The notes beneath the pieces are model-generated. The model was not told where the DNA came from. It saw nothing but the letters and a program-made list of their open reading frames with translations, and did no database searches. 33,040 nucleotides of DNA from an uncultured Rhodospirillales bacterium. GTDB lineage: Bacteria; Pseudomonadota; Alphaproteobacteria; ATCC43930; CGMCC-115725. The position numbers were made by a program, and so were the translations under genes. Positions 1-7,590 of the stretch are shown one piece after another (the stretch's first letter is position 1; every line of letters begins with the position of its first letter). Where the stretch lies: the NCBI GenBank assembly GCA_903923205.1, contig CAIXXC010000401.1, positions 1 through 33,040 on the forward strand, in the 5' to 3' direction.

Positions 1-85
1 CTTCACCGAAACCGAAAAAGGCATCCGGGTAATCAGTTTCCGCAAGGCCAATGCACGCGAGAGGAGGATTTATGACCAAGCGTAA
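1..85 (+). CDS. brnT: BrnT-type toxin, C-terminal end only (starts left of window)
   Basis: Reading in frame from base 2 gives 28 codons ending at TAA 83-85. They include RVISFRKANAREERRIYDQA, which matches the usual end of BrnT toxins (R-[IV]-I-S-x-R-x-A-x-x-x-E-x-x-x-Y). BrnT is a RelE-fold ribonuclease that is neutralised by the BrnA protein encoded just downstream. The stop lies 14 bases inside the next ORF, the overlap typical of brnTA operons. The N-terminal part and catalytic residues are outside the window, so it cannot be said whether the toxin is intact. The call rests on a short stretch and on context. Confidence 0.6.
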   Translation, partial: FTETEKGIRVISFRKANARERRIYDQA

Positions 86-284
86 GCCCCTGATCGGAGA
101 GGACGGCGAAGTCCGGGAAATCACCGCCGAGGACATGAAGCACTTCAAGCCGATCCGGGAAGCGGGTCTGCCGCCCTCCCTCCTTGCGAAGCTGGGCGTG
201 CGCGGTCCCCAGAAAGCCCCCACCAAAGAGCGCATCACCATCCGCCTGTCCCGTGAGGTGCTGGAGTATTTCCGCGCCCGGTGA
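72..284 (+). CDS. brnA: BrnA-family antitoxin, C-terminally truncated
   Basis: The ATG at 72 follows a good ribosome site (GAGAGGAGG, 59-67) and overlaps the end of brnT, so it is preferred over the in-frame ATG at 51. The 70-residue product carries the BrnA signature KERITIRLSREVLEYFRA near its end. In complete family members this strand-helix is followed by a second helix, roughly GxGWQTRIN-x-x-L-R, which completes the ribbon-helix-helix DNA-binding fold. Here the frame stops two residues after YFR. The second helix is missing, so dimerisation, operator binding and possibly toxin neutralisation should fail. From about base 274 the DNA reads as CckA in another frame, so the truncation coincides with a junction. 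Confidence 0.7.
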   Translation: MTKRKPLIGEDGEVREITAEDMKHFKPIREAGLPPSLLAKLGVRGPQKAPTKERITIRLSREVLEYFRAR

Positions 285-1680
285 GCCGGTATTCCGTCGT
301 GCGTTGAGCGATTTCGTCGTTGAGCAGGATTGGCAAGCAATCGCCGAGCGCCTGGCCGCGATCGCCGCCGGTGAAACCCTGTCCCGGCCACTTGAGGTCC
401 GCCTCAACCCGCCGAGGGATCGCACCGTCGCGCTCTTCGTCAGCCGGCTGAGCGAGGAAGACGGCGCCCGTAGCGGTTACATCCTTCATTTCATCGACCT
501 GACCGAACAGAAGAATCTTGAGGCGCAATTCGCGCAAAGCCAAAAGATGCAGGCGGTCGGGCAGTTGGCTGGTGGCGTCGCCCATGATTTCAATAATCTC
601 CTGACCGCGATGATCGGGTTTTGCGACCTGTTGCTGCTGCGCTTCCGGCCTGGAGATCAGTCTTTCGCCGATATCATGCAGGTCAAGCAGAACGCCAATC
701 GCGCTGCCAGCCTCGTCCGCCAGCTCCTCGCCTTCTCGCGTCAGCAGACCCTGCAGCCGCGGGTTATTGATATTGGCGAAGTATTGAGCGAGCTGAGCCA
801 TCTCCTGAACCGGCTGCTGGGCGAGAATATTGAACTGCGACTCGCCCACGGCCGCGACCTCGGCCCGGTCAAAGTGGACCCAGGCCAGCTCGAACAGGTC
901 ATCATCAATCTCGCCGTGAATGCCCGGGATGCCATGCCGAAAGGCGGCGTCTTGCAAATTCGGACCGAGAACATCGATCTGGCCAAGGCCGTTGGGCAAG
1001 GCGCGGAGGTGATTCCGCCTGGCAGCTATATCCGGATCGAAGTGACAGATACCGGGATCGGCATTCCTCCCGATATCATCGGTCGTATATTCGAGCCATT
1101 CTTTTCGACCAAGGACGTCGGCTCCGGGACCGGCCTTGGGCTTTCCACGGTCTATGGCATCGTCAAGCAGACGGGCGGCTTCATCGTGGTCAACAGCACG
1201 GTCGGCGCCGGGACGCAATTCCATATCTACCTGCCGCGCCATCTGGGTGAGGTCATAGCGCCGGCAGCGCCAGTCGAGGAAGCACCGCAAGGCGACCTCA
1301 CCGGTGTTGGCACTATTCTGCTCGTCGAGGACGAGGCACCGGTGCGCATGTTTACTGCGCGGGCGCTGCGCAATAAAGGTTACACCGTGCTCGAGGCCCG
1401 CAGCGGCGACATGGCCCTGGAACTGATCGCAGAAACCCCCGGCACGATCGATCTGGTCATTACCGACGTCATGATGCCGCGCATGGATGGGCCAACTTTG
1501 GTGGATCATATCCGGGCCAAGCTGCCGACGATCAAGGTCATCTTCATTTCCGGGTACGCCGAAGACACCTTCGGCGAGCGACTATCCGGCGAAAAGGGTC
1601 TCCACTTCCTCCCAAAACCCTATTCCTTGAAAGATCTGGCGGCCGCGGTGAAGGAAATCATCACTTCACCCTCGACCTGA
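184..1680 (+). CDS. cckA: Hybrid sensor histidine kinase CckA, 5'-truncated
   Basis: CckA feeds phosphate through ChpT to CtrA to control cell cycle and motility genes in alphaproteobacteria. The frame is open from ATG 184, but bases 184-273 are brnA read in another frame. CckA-like sequence begins only around 274-283 (APGEPVFRRALSDF), inside the PAS domain before the kinase. Visible parts, numbered from ATG 184: end of PAS to FIDLTEQKN, H-box AGGVAHDFNNLL with phospho-His about 134, N-box NLAVNARDAMP, G-boxes DTGIGIP and GTGLGLSTVYGIV, then a receiver domain with phospho-acceptor Asp about 428 (ITDVMMP). Family members are usually well over 600 residues with two N-terminal membrane helices; here the helices and first PAS are absent. 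No convincing start follows the junction (TTG 304 and ATG 547 are the candidates), so expression and function are uncertain. Confidence 0.85.
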   Translation: MRSWACAVPRKPPPKSASPSACPVRCWSISAPGEPVFRRALSDFVVEQDWQAIAERLAAIAAGETLSRPLEVRLNPPRDRTVALFVSRLSEEDGARSGYILHFIDLTEQKNLEAQFAQSQKMQAVGQLAGGVAHDFNNLLTAMIGFCDLLLLRFRPGDQSFADIMQVKQNANRAASLVRQLLAFSRQQTLQPRVIDIGEVLSELSHLLNRLLGENIELRLAHGRDLGPVKVDPGQLEQVIINLAVNARDAMPKGGVLQIRTENIDLAKAVGQGAEVIPPGSYIRIEVTDTGIGIPPDIIGRIFEPFFSTKDVGSGTGLGLSTVYGIVKQTGGFIVVNSTVGAGTQFHIYLPRHLGEVIAPAAPVEEAPQGDLTGVGTILLVEDEAPVRMFTARALRNKGYTVLEARSGDMALELIAETPGTIDLVITDVMMPRMDGPTLVDHIRAKLPTIKVIFISGYAEDTFGERLSGEKGLHFLPKPYSLKDLAAAVKEIITSPST

Positions 1681-1705
1681 GGGATTCTCACGAGTCGCGG
1701 CGAAT

Positions 1706-1738
1706 ATTCTTGTTTTGTTCTTGTCTAAAGAGAACAAA
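1706..1738 (+). promoter_or_regulatory. Candidate LexA operator upstream of recA
   Basis: ATTC (1706-1709), seven bases (TTGTTTT), then GTTC (1717-1720) matches the alphaproteobacterial LexA box GTTC-N7-GTTC except for its first base. The spacer is nearly the same as that of the perfect box at 22448-22462 (TTGATTT). The second GTTC also forms one arm of an exact 8-bp inverted repeat, TTTGTTCT (1714-1721) and AGAACAAA (1731-1738). The site lies 74 bases before the recA start, where SOS control is expected. Confidence 0.65.
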
Positions 1739-1794
1739 TCAAATACGGTTGCCCCGTTGCATCGCTTTCGGCCGTGTGGAATAAGGGGATAGAC

Positions 1795-2862
1795 ATGTCG
1801 CAGACCTCGTTGCGCTTGGTGGATAAGGCAGAAATGGACAAGCAGAAAGCGCTGGACGCAGCATTGGGCCAGATCGAGCGAGCGTTCGGTCGCGGCTCCA
1901 TCATGAAACTTGGCGCACGCGAGCCCTCGAGCGAGGCCGAGACAATCTCGACCGGGTCGCTCGGGCTCGATATCGCCCTTGGCATTGGTGGCCTGCCACG
2001 TGGGCGCATCATCGAAATATACGGACCGGAAAGCTCCGGCAAAACCACACTGGCACTGCATGTCATCGCCGAGGGCCAGAAGGCAGGTGGCACCTGCGCG
2101 TTCATCGACGCGGAACACGCGCTCGACCCCTCCTATGCCCGCAAACTCGGCGTCAACATAGACGAGTTGCTGATCTCGCAGCCCGATGCCGGTGAGCAGG
2201 CCCTCGAAATCGCGGATACATTGGTCCGTTCGGGCGCGATTGACGTTCTGGTCATCGACTCTGTCGCAGCACTTGTACCAAAGGCTGAACTTGAGGGTGA
2301 GATGGGCGATTCCCATGTCGGCCTACAGGCCCGGCTGATGAGCCAGGCCCTGCGCAAGCTAACCGGGTCGATCTCGCGCTCGCGCTGCATGGTGATCTTC
2401 ATCAACCAGATTCGCCTGAAGATCGGCGTCATGTTTGGTAATCCCGAAACCACGACGGGTGGTAACGCCCTCAAGTTCTACGCCTCGGTCCGGCTCGACA
2501 TCCGCCGTATCGGTGCGCTGAAAGACCGTGAGAACATCGTCGGCAACCAGACCCGGGTCAAGGTCGTCAAGAACAAGATGGCGCCCCCATTCAAGGTTGT
2601 CGAATTCGACATCATGTATGGCGAAGGCATCTCGAAACGCGGCGAGTTGATCGATCTGGGCGTTGCCGCCAACGTCGTCGAGAAATCGGGTTCCTGGTTC
2701 TCACTTGATGGTGTGCGCATCGGACAAGGTCGTGAGAATGCGAAGACCTATCTGCGTGAACACCCAGAGGCCTGCGAACTGATCGAACAGAAGATCCGCG
2801 CCAATGCCGGCCTCGTTGCCGAGGCGATGCTGGCCGCGCCGGAGACCGGTGGCGACGAGTAG
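1795..2862 (+). CDS. recA: Recombinase RecA
   Basis: RecA forms ATP-dependent filaments on single-stranded DNA, drives homologous pairing and triggers LexA self-cleavage. The 355-residue product is full length. It shows the N-terminal [16 protein letters not shown] helix, Walker [10 protein letters not shown] at residues 77-85, Walker [12 protein letters not shown], the L1 [17 protein letters not shown] region and the L2 [21 protein letters not shown] region. ATG 1795 is chosen because AAGGGG stands about 9 bases before it; an upstream in-frame GTG (1774) has no such site. The gene is monocistronic here. alaS, which in my memory of other alphaproteobacteria commonly follows recA, is not present; a minus-strand gene comes next. 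Confidence 0.98.
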   Translation: MSQTSLRLVDKAEMDKQKALDAALGQIERAFGRGSIMKLGAREPSSEAETISTGSLGLDIALGIGGLPRGRIIEIYGPESSGKTTLALHVIAEGQKAGGTCAFIDAEHALDPSYARKLGVNIDELLISQPDAGEQALEIADTLVRSGAIDVLVIDSVAALVPKAELEGEMGDSHVGLQARLMSQALRKLTGSISRSRCMVIFINQIRLKIGVMFGNPETTTGGNALKFYASVRLDIRRIGALKDRENIVGNQTRVKVVKNKMAPPFKVVEFDIMYGEGISKRGELIDLGVAANVVEKSGSWFSLDGVRIGQGRENAKTYLREHPEACELIEQKIRANAGLVAEAMLAAPETGGDE

Positions 2863-2880
2863 TCACGACAACACGCAACC

Positions 2881-2912
2881 GGCCCTCCCGTCCTCACTGG
2901 ATGGAGAGGGCC
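2881..2912. terminator. Possible hairpin between convergent recA and SMP-30 genes
   Basis: GGCCCTC (2881-2887) and GAGGGCC (2906-2912) form an exact 7-bp stem with an 18-base loop that could pair further (TCC with GGA). It sits between the 3' ends of two convergent genes. There is no T-run on either side, so it is not a canonical intrinsic terminator and may only be a transcript-end hairpin. Confidence 0.35.
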
Positions 2913-2928
2913 AAAAGCGGCAGTTACC

Positions 2929-3810
2929 CTAACCGGCGAACTCGAATGGCGCACGCCCAGCGACACCAGGACTGAAAGCAAATACGCTGCCCGCCAACGG
3001 GCCCCGGGTGAGTTCGGATTCGGTCAGGTCCATGCGGGCGGACGTCACGAACAGCGTGCGATAATCGGCACCACCAAAAGCGAGACTGGTTGGCCGCTGC
3101 ACTGGCATGGTGATTCTGCGGTCAATCCTGCCGTCAGGCGCATACCGTAGAATTTGCCAGCCATCCCAGCACGCACACCACAGATAGCCGTCCTCGTCCA
3201 GAACCAGACCGTCGGGCGCGCCGTCATCGCCCGCAAGGGTCGCGAAGACACGCCGCGATCCGATGGCCCCGGTAGCCGGATCGACGTCATAGACAAATAT
3301 CGTCCTGGTCCCGCTATCGGCGAAATACAGGGTTCGGTCGTCAAGGCTCCAATCCAGGCCGTTCGAACAGATGAACCCGCTATCGGCCCGGCGCCACGAG
3401 CCATCGGCAACAACCTGGTAGAGATGCCCTGTTGGCGCCGTTTCAGCCGCATGAATGCTACCGATCCACAGCCGCCCTGCACGATCGGCCTTGCCGTCAT
3501 TGAGACGGTTTCCAGGCCAGCCGACCCCCAGATCGCAGAACTTGGAGGGCGAACCGCTCGCAGCCGGCGGCACATAGAGGCCATCGCCCAACCCCAGCAA
3601 AAGCCCGAATTCACGGCGCGGCACGATACAGCCGACCGGGCTCGGCAGTCGCCAGGGCAGGCGCGCATTACTGCCGTCCCCCGGGGTGTAGCGAAACACC
3701 GCCGGCGCCGTGCCATCGACCCAGTACAAGGCCTGCTCTGCGGCGCTCCAGACGGGACTTTCACCAAGCGCGGCCTGCGCCGGAACGACACACGCAACCA
3801 AACTCGTCAT
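2929..3810 (-). CDS. SMP-30/gluconolactonase/LRE family protein
   Basis: This 293-residue protein is a six-bladed beta-propeller of the SMP-30 family, metal-dependent enzymes that mostly hydrolyse sugar lactones. Family marks in order: ALGESPVWSAAEQALYWVD near the N-terminus with the metal-binding Glu, RLNDGKADRAGRLWIGS in the middle, SNGLDWSLDDRTLYFADS with the metal-binding Asn, and GAPDGLVLDEDGYLW with the active-site Asp. The C-terminus has RPTSLAFGGADYRTLFVTSA. No signal peptide is evident. It starts 55 bases after the stop of the MFS gene on the same strand and is probably cotranscribed with it. The exact substrate cannot be read from the sequence. Confidence 0.88.
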   Translation of the reverse strand: MTSLVACVVPAQAALGESPVWSAAEQALYWVDGTAPAVFRYTPGDGSNARLPWRLPSPVGCIVPRREFGLLLGLGDGLYVPPAASGSPSKFCDLGVGWPGNRLNDGKADRAGRLWIGSIHAAETAPTGHLYQVVADGSWRRADSGFICSNGLDWSLDDRTLYFADSGTRTIFVYDVDPATGAIGSRRVFATLAGDDGAPDGLVLDEDGYLWCACWDGWQILRYAPDGRIDRRITMPVQRPTSLAFGGADYRTLFVTSARMDLTESELTRGPLAGSVFAFSPGVAGRAPFEFAG

Positions 3811-3865
3811 CCTGGTAATGGCCCTTTTTTCAGTGTCTCAACAAGCTGGCAGAGGAGTTTCGCGC

Positions 3866-5074
3866 CTAACCCTTATGCGCCAACCGTCCGCTATCAAGTT
3901 TTGGCAGAAACGCGGCAAGCAGACCGAGGGCGGGGAGGTAGGCACTCAGCCGATAGACGAATTCGATGCTGGTATGATCGGCCACGACCCCGAGCACAGC
4001 CGCGCCGATGCCGCCCATGCCGAAGGCAATCCCGAAGAATAAACCTGAGACCGAGCCAATCCGGTTCGGCATCAACTCTTGCGCATAGACGACGATCGCC
4101 GGGAATGCTGACGCCAGGATAACACCGATGGGCACGGTCAGCGCGCAGGTCCAGAACAAGTCAGCGTAAGGTAGCGCCAAACTGAACGGGAGCACGCCAA
4201 CGATTGAATACCAGATCACCCGCTGCCGCCCGATTCTATCCCCGATAGGGCCGCCCAGGATCGTGCCAGCAGCGACAGCCCCCATGAAGACGAAAAGATC
4301 AAGCTGTGCTGCCTGCACGCCAATATGGAAATGCGCCATCAAGTAGAAGGTATAATAGCTGGTCAGGCTTGCCAGGTAGAAGTACTTCGCGAACAGCAGC
4401 GCAATCAGGATCACCATGGGGCGAGTGACGGGGCGCGAGGGCGCTGCCGCGGCGATGAACCGCTCGACGGCGGTCGGCGCCTGACGCTTGGCCCATTGCC
4501 CGATCTGCCACAACACCACCATGCCAGTGAAGGCCAGGACGGCGCACCAGGCGATACTGCGCTGGCCATAGGGGAGGATGAGCAAGGCGGCCAGCACCGG
4601 CCCGGAAGCCTGTCCCGCATTGCCACCGACCTGGAAGACAGACTGGGCGAGGCCCGGCCGGGTTCCGGCCGCCAGCCTGGCAACCCGCGACGATTCCGGG
4701 TGAAAGACGGAAGAGCCAAGCCCGATCATGACGGCGGCGGCAAGCACCGCCGGAAAACTATGGGCCTGCGACAGCAGCAGCATCCCGACCAGCGTCGACG
4801 CCATGCCAATCGGAAGCGCCGCCGGCTGCGGCCGTCGGTCGGCAATCAAGCCAACGACCGGCTGCAGGATCGATGCGACGAGTTGATAGGACAGCGTGAT
4901 CAGGCCGATCTGACTGAAGCTCAGATGAAGCCCAGCCTTCAGCATCGGATAGATCGCCGCGAGCACGGATTGCAGGGTATCGTTGATGAAATGACAGACG
5001 CTGATCGCCACCAGCACGATCGTGACGGTGCCGCCAATCGGCCGGAGCCTTGCCGTTGTCAAACTGTCGCTCAC
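3866..5074 (-). CDS. MFS transporter, fosmidomycin-resistance (Fsr) type
   Basis: A 402-residue integral membrane protein with about twelve hydrophobic segments. The N-terminus (CHFINDTLQSVLAAIYPMLK, then LSFSQIGLITLSYQLVASILQPVVG) and the motif GLGSSVFHPESSRVAR are typical of the Fsr branch of the major facilitator superfamily, known from E. coli Fsr, a fosmidomycin exporter. The natural substrate here is unknown. The start is GTG 5074, preceded by GGGGT. The gene probably forms a pair with the SMP-30 gene downstream. Fosmidomycin blocks the MEP pathway, two of whose genes lie in this window, but the genes are 6 kb apart and a functional link is only a thought. Confidence 0.85.
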   Translation of the reverse strand: MSDSLTTARLRPIGGTVTIVLVAISVCHFINDTLQSVLAAIYPMLKAGLHLSFSQIGLITLSYQLVASILQPVVGLIADRRPQPAALPIGMASTLVGMLLLSQAHSFPAVLAAAVMIGLGSSVFHPESSRVARLAAGTRPGLAQSVFQVGGNAGQASGPVLAALLILPYGQRSIAWCAVLAFTGMVVLWQIGQWAKRQAPTAVERFIAAAAPSRPVTRPMVILIALLFAKYFYLASLTSYYTFYLMAHFHIGVQAAQLDLFVFMGAVAAGTILGGPIGDRIGRQRVIWYSIVGVLPFSLALPYADLFWTCALTVPIGVILASAFPAIVVYAQELMPNRIGSVSGLFFGIAFGMGGIGAAVLGVVADHTSIEFVYRLSAYLPALGLLAAFLPKLDSGRLAHKG

Positions 5075-5164
5075 CCAATACCCCGACTGCCATAACCCGT
5101 GGTCGATAAGGAACCAGCTTCATCGCCGACGCGAAACCGCCAATCCCTCATGGCTTGAATGCGA

Positions 5165-5202
5165 AGGGCCGCGGGGATGATCGCAACCACCCCCGCGGCC
5201 CT
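5165..5202 (-). terminator. Strong hairpin terminator downstream of icd
   Basis: AGGGCCGCGGGG (5165-5176) pairs perfectly with CCCCGCGGCCCT (5191-5202), giving a 12-bp, nearly all-GC stem with a 14-base loop. It lies 25 bases after the icd stop on the minus strand, and the sequence beyond it reads TTCGCATTC, a weak T-tract. Termination of icd before the Fsr-type gene is the natural reading. Confidence 0.75.
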
Positions 5203-5227
5203 CCAAAATTCTGCCCGGTGGCCGGCG

Positions 5228-6442
5228 TTATTTCATTGCGACCTTGAGCTGTTCGTCGAGTTTGTCGAGGAACTGAGTCGTGGTCAGCCACGGCTCGTTC
5301 GGGCCGATCAGCAGCGACAGATCCTTGGTCATGAAGCCCGCTTCGACGGTTTTGACGCAGACCTTTTCAAGCGTCTGGGCGAAATAAACCACATCTGGCG
5401 TGTTATCGAACTTGCCACGATAGGCGAGGCCCTGGGTCCAGGCGAAGATCGACGCGATCGGGTTGGTCGAGGTCTCCTTGCCCTGCTGGTGCTGGCGATA
5501 ATGCCGCGTTACCGTGCCGTGGGCAGCTTCGGCTTCGACCGTATTGCCATCCGGCGTGAGCAGCACCGAGGTCATCAGACCGAGTGAACCAAAGCCCTGC
5601 GCGACCGTATCGGACTGAACGTCACCGTCGTAGTTCTTGCAGGCCCAGACGAAGTTACCATTCCACTTCAGGGCGCTCGCCACCATGTCGTCGATCAGGC
5701 GATGCTCGTAAGTGAGGCGGCGCTTTTCGAACTCGGCCTTGAACTCGGTGTCGTAGACTTCCTGGAAGATATCCTTGAAGCGGCCGTCATAGGCCTTGAG
5801 AATCGTGTTCTTGGTCGAGAGGTAAACCGGCCAGTTGCGCAGCAGCCCATAGTTCAGACAAGCCTGCGCGAAGCCACGGATCGAGTCGTCGAGGTTGTAC
5901 ATGCCCATGGCGACACCCGAGCTCGGATAGTCGAACACGTCATATTCAACCGGCGCACCGCCGTCGGCTGGCGTGAACGTCATCGTCAGCTTGCCCGGTC
6001 CCGGCACCAGGAAATCGGTCGCCCGATACTGGTCGCCGAAGGCGTGACGACCGATAACGATCGGCGCTGTCCAGCCCGGCACCAGGCGCGGCACGTTCTT
6101 GCAGATGATCGGCTCGCGAAACACGGTGCCGCCAAGGATGTTGCGGATCGTGCCGTTGGGCGACTTCCACATCTTTTTGAGATTGAATTCTTCGACGCGC
6201 TGTTCGTCGGGGGTAATCGTCGCGCATTTGACGCCAACGCCGTATTGCTGGATCGCCTTGGCGGAATCGACGGTGACCTTGTCATCCGTCGCGTCGCGAT
6301 GCTCGATTCCGAGATCGTAATACTTCAGGTCAATGTCGAGATACGGCAGGATCAGCTTTTCCCGGATGAAGTGCCATATGATCCGGGTCATCTCGTCGCC
6401 ATCGAGTTCGACCACGGGCGTTACGACTTTGATCTTTTTCAT
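5228..6442 (-). CDS. icd: NADP-dependent isocitrate dehydrogenase
   Basis: Catalyses oxidative decarboxylation of isocitrate to 2-oxoglutarate in the TCA cycle. The 404-residue product is of the eukaryote-like homodimeric type found in alphaproteobacteria. It begins [20 protein letters not shown] and contains the substrate-binding [18 protein letters not shown], the [20 protein letters not shown] segment, the metal-binding NYDGDVQSD, and the cofactor-binding [12 protein letters not shown] with [10 protein letters not shown]. The length is normal and no change in key residues is visible. It stands alone, with a candidate promoter about 134 bases upstream and a strong terminator after it. Confidence 0.97.
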   Translation of the reverse strand: MKKIKVVTPVVELDGDEMTRIIWHFIREKLILPYLDIDLKYYDLGIEHRDATDDKVTVDSAKAIQQYGVGVKCATITPDEQRVEEFNLKKMWKSPNGTIRNILGGTVFREPIICKNVPRLVPGWTAPIVIGRHAFGDQYRATDFLVPGPGKLTMTFTPADGGAPVEYDVFDYPSSGVAMGMYNLDDSIRGFAQACLNYGLLRNWPVYLSTKNTILKAYDGRFKDIFQEVYDTEFKAEFEKRRLTYEHRLIDDMVASALKWNGNFVWACKNYDGDVQSDTVAQGFGSLGLMTSVLLTPDGNTVEAEAAHGTVTRHYRQHQQGKETSTNPIASIFAWTQGLAYRGKFDNTPDVVYFAQTLEKVCVKTVEAGFMTKDLSLLIGPNEPWLTTTQFLDKLDEQLKVAMK

Positions 6443-6575
6443 CTACGATCTCTCCCAAGCGTGACGGTGATCGGGAGCATCCATGCGTCCCCGATCCCAC
6501 CCAAATTTCCGCGCGCCGCGCCCGTCAGGACCACACCCCGCGCACCCCAACGCATCCGCGCCAGCCGGCTGCGGG

Positions 6576-6603
6576 ACCATAGCACGGCTTTTACCCGTGA
6601 CAA
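6576..6603 (-). promoter_or_regulatory. Candidate sigma-70-type promoter for icd
   Basis: On the minus strand TTGTCA (6603-6598) and TATGGT (6581-6576) are separated by 16 bases. This is a fair match to the housekeeping consensus in the 281-base gap between icd and the LOG gene. Transcription would start near 6569 and leave a leader of about 125 bases. Nothing else was recognised in this gap. Confidence 0.4.
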
Positions 6604-6723
6604 AAGGCGAGCCCGCAAAAAACGCAACAGCATCAATCCCAATGCAGGGCTCAGGACTGGACAGCGACCAGACCCGTTCTATGTCTTCCCCCCGCTTGTT
6701 GGTCCCAGGGCGCCGGACCGGGT

Positions 6724-7308
6724 CTAGAAATGGGCGCTGTCGGTTTCGTGCGAGAACCCGGGTAGCGCGTGAACTGCTGGCAGGACGTCGACGAAGGACG
6801 GGACCACGGTATAGAAATTACGGGTTTTCGGCGCGGCGAAGCCCTGGGCATAGATCTGTTCCATCAGCGCCAGCAGGGGCGCCCAATAGTCGTCCTGATT
6901 GACCAGGATCATCAGCTTGTCATGGAGGCCGAGGATACGCCAGGTCAGGATCTCGAACATCTCGTCCAGCGTGCCGAAACCGCCGGGCAGGACGACAAAG
7001 GCGTCGGCGTGTTCCGCCATGATCCGCTTGCGTTCATGCATGGTATCGACCAGGACGAGATTGGCGACCCCGTGATGGGCGACTTCACGCTCGTGCAGAT
7101 GGCGTGGGATGATCCCCATCACCTTGCCGCCCGCATCCAGAGCGCCATCGGCGACGCGCCCCATCAGCCCGACTCGGCCACCACCATAGACCAGTTCGAT
7201 GCCAGCATCACCCAGTGCCCGACCAAACGCATAGGCCTCGGCCAAAAAACGGGGCGAGACGGCGTTAGACGACCCACAATAAACGCAAAGGCTCGACACC
7301 CGTGCCAT
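6724..7308 (-). CDS. LOG family protein (cytokinin riboside 5'-monophosphate phosphoribohydrolase type)
   Basis: A 194-residue Rossmann-fold protein of the LOG/lysine-decarboxylase-like family. Members cleave nucleoside 5'-monophosphates to free base and ribose 5-phosphate; in plants this activates cytokinins. Diagnostic motifs are SLCVYCGSS at the N-terminus, YGGGRVGLMG, TMHERKRIM around residues 89-97, and the active-site PGGFGTLDEMFE at 108-119. ATG 7308 is chosen over the open frame extending to 7512 because AAGGAG lies about 10 bases before it and family proteins start at this point. Its bacterial role is often nucleotide salvage; nothing nearby narrows it further. Confidence 0.92.
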   Translation of the reverse strand: MARVSSLCVYCGSSNAVSPRFLAEAYAFGRALGDAGIELVYGGGRVGLMGRVADGALDAGGKVMGIIPRHLHEREVAHHGVANLVLVDTMHERKRIMAEHADAFVVLPGGFGTLDEMFEILTWRILGLHDKLMILVNQDDYWAPLLALMEQIYAQGFAAPKTRNFYTVVPSFVDVLPAVHALPGFSHETDSAHF

Positions 7309-7590
7309 CTTCTCTTTCTCCTTCAACAGCCCGGCTACATGCCCGGTATCGGGCGCGACCGCCCTTCTTAAACATGCTCTTCCTGCCCGAAGATAAACCG
7401 GCACAGCGACCAAGGTCGATGGGAACCAGCGGTATCCTCGCCACCCGGCGTGTTCGGTGAGCGCCGCAAAATCATCACACCTCCGCGCTACCCGTAATTC
7501 CGCTCGCGACAAAGGGTCCGTGACGGTTGCGCGAAACCCCGCAGGCAGTCACAAGTGCGCATTAACACGATGAACGGTGACATCTTGTCG

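Noticed and set aside
235-1509. A 424-codon open frame antisense to cckA
   Set aside because: No recognisable motifs, and the kinase and receiver motifs on the plus strand are unambiguous.
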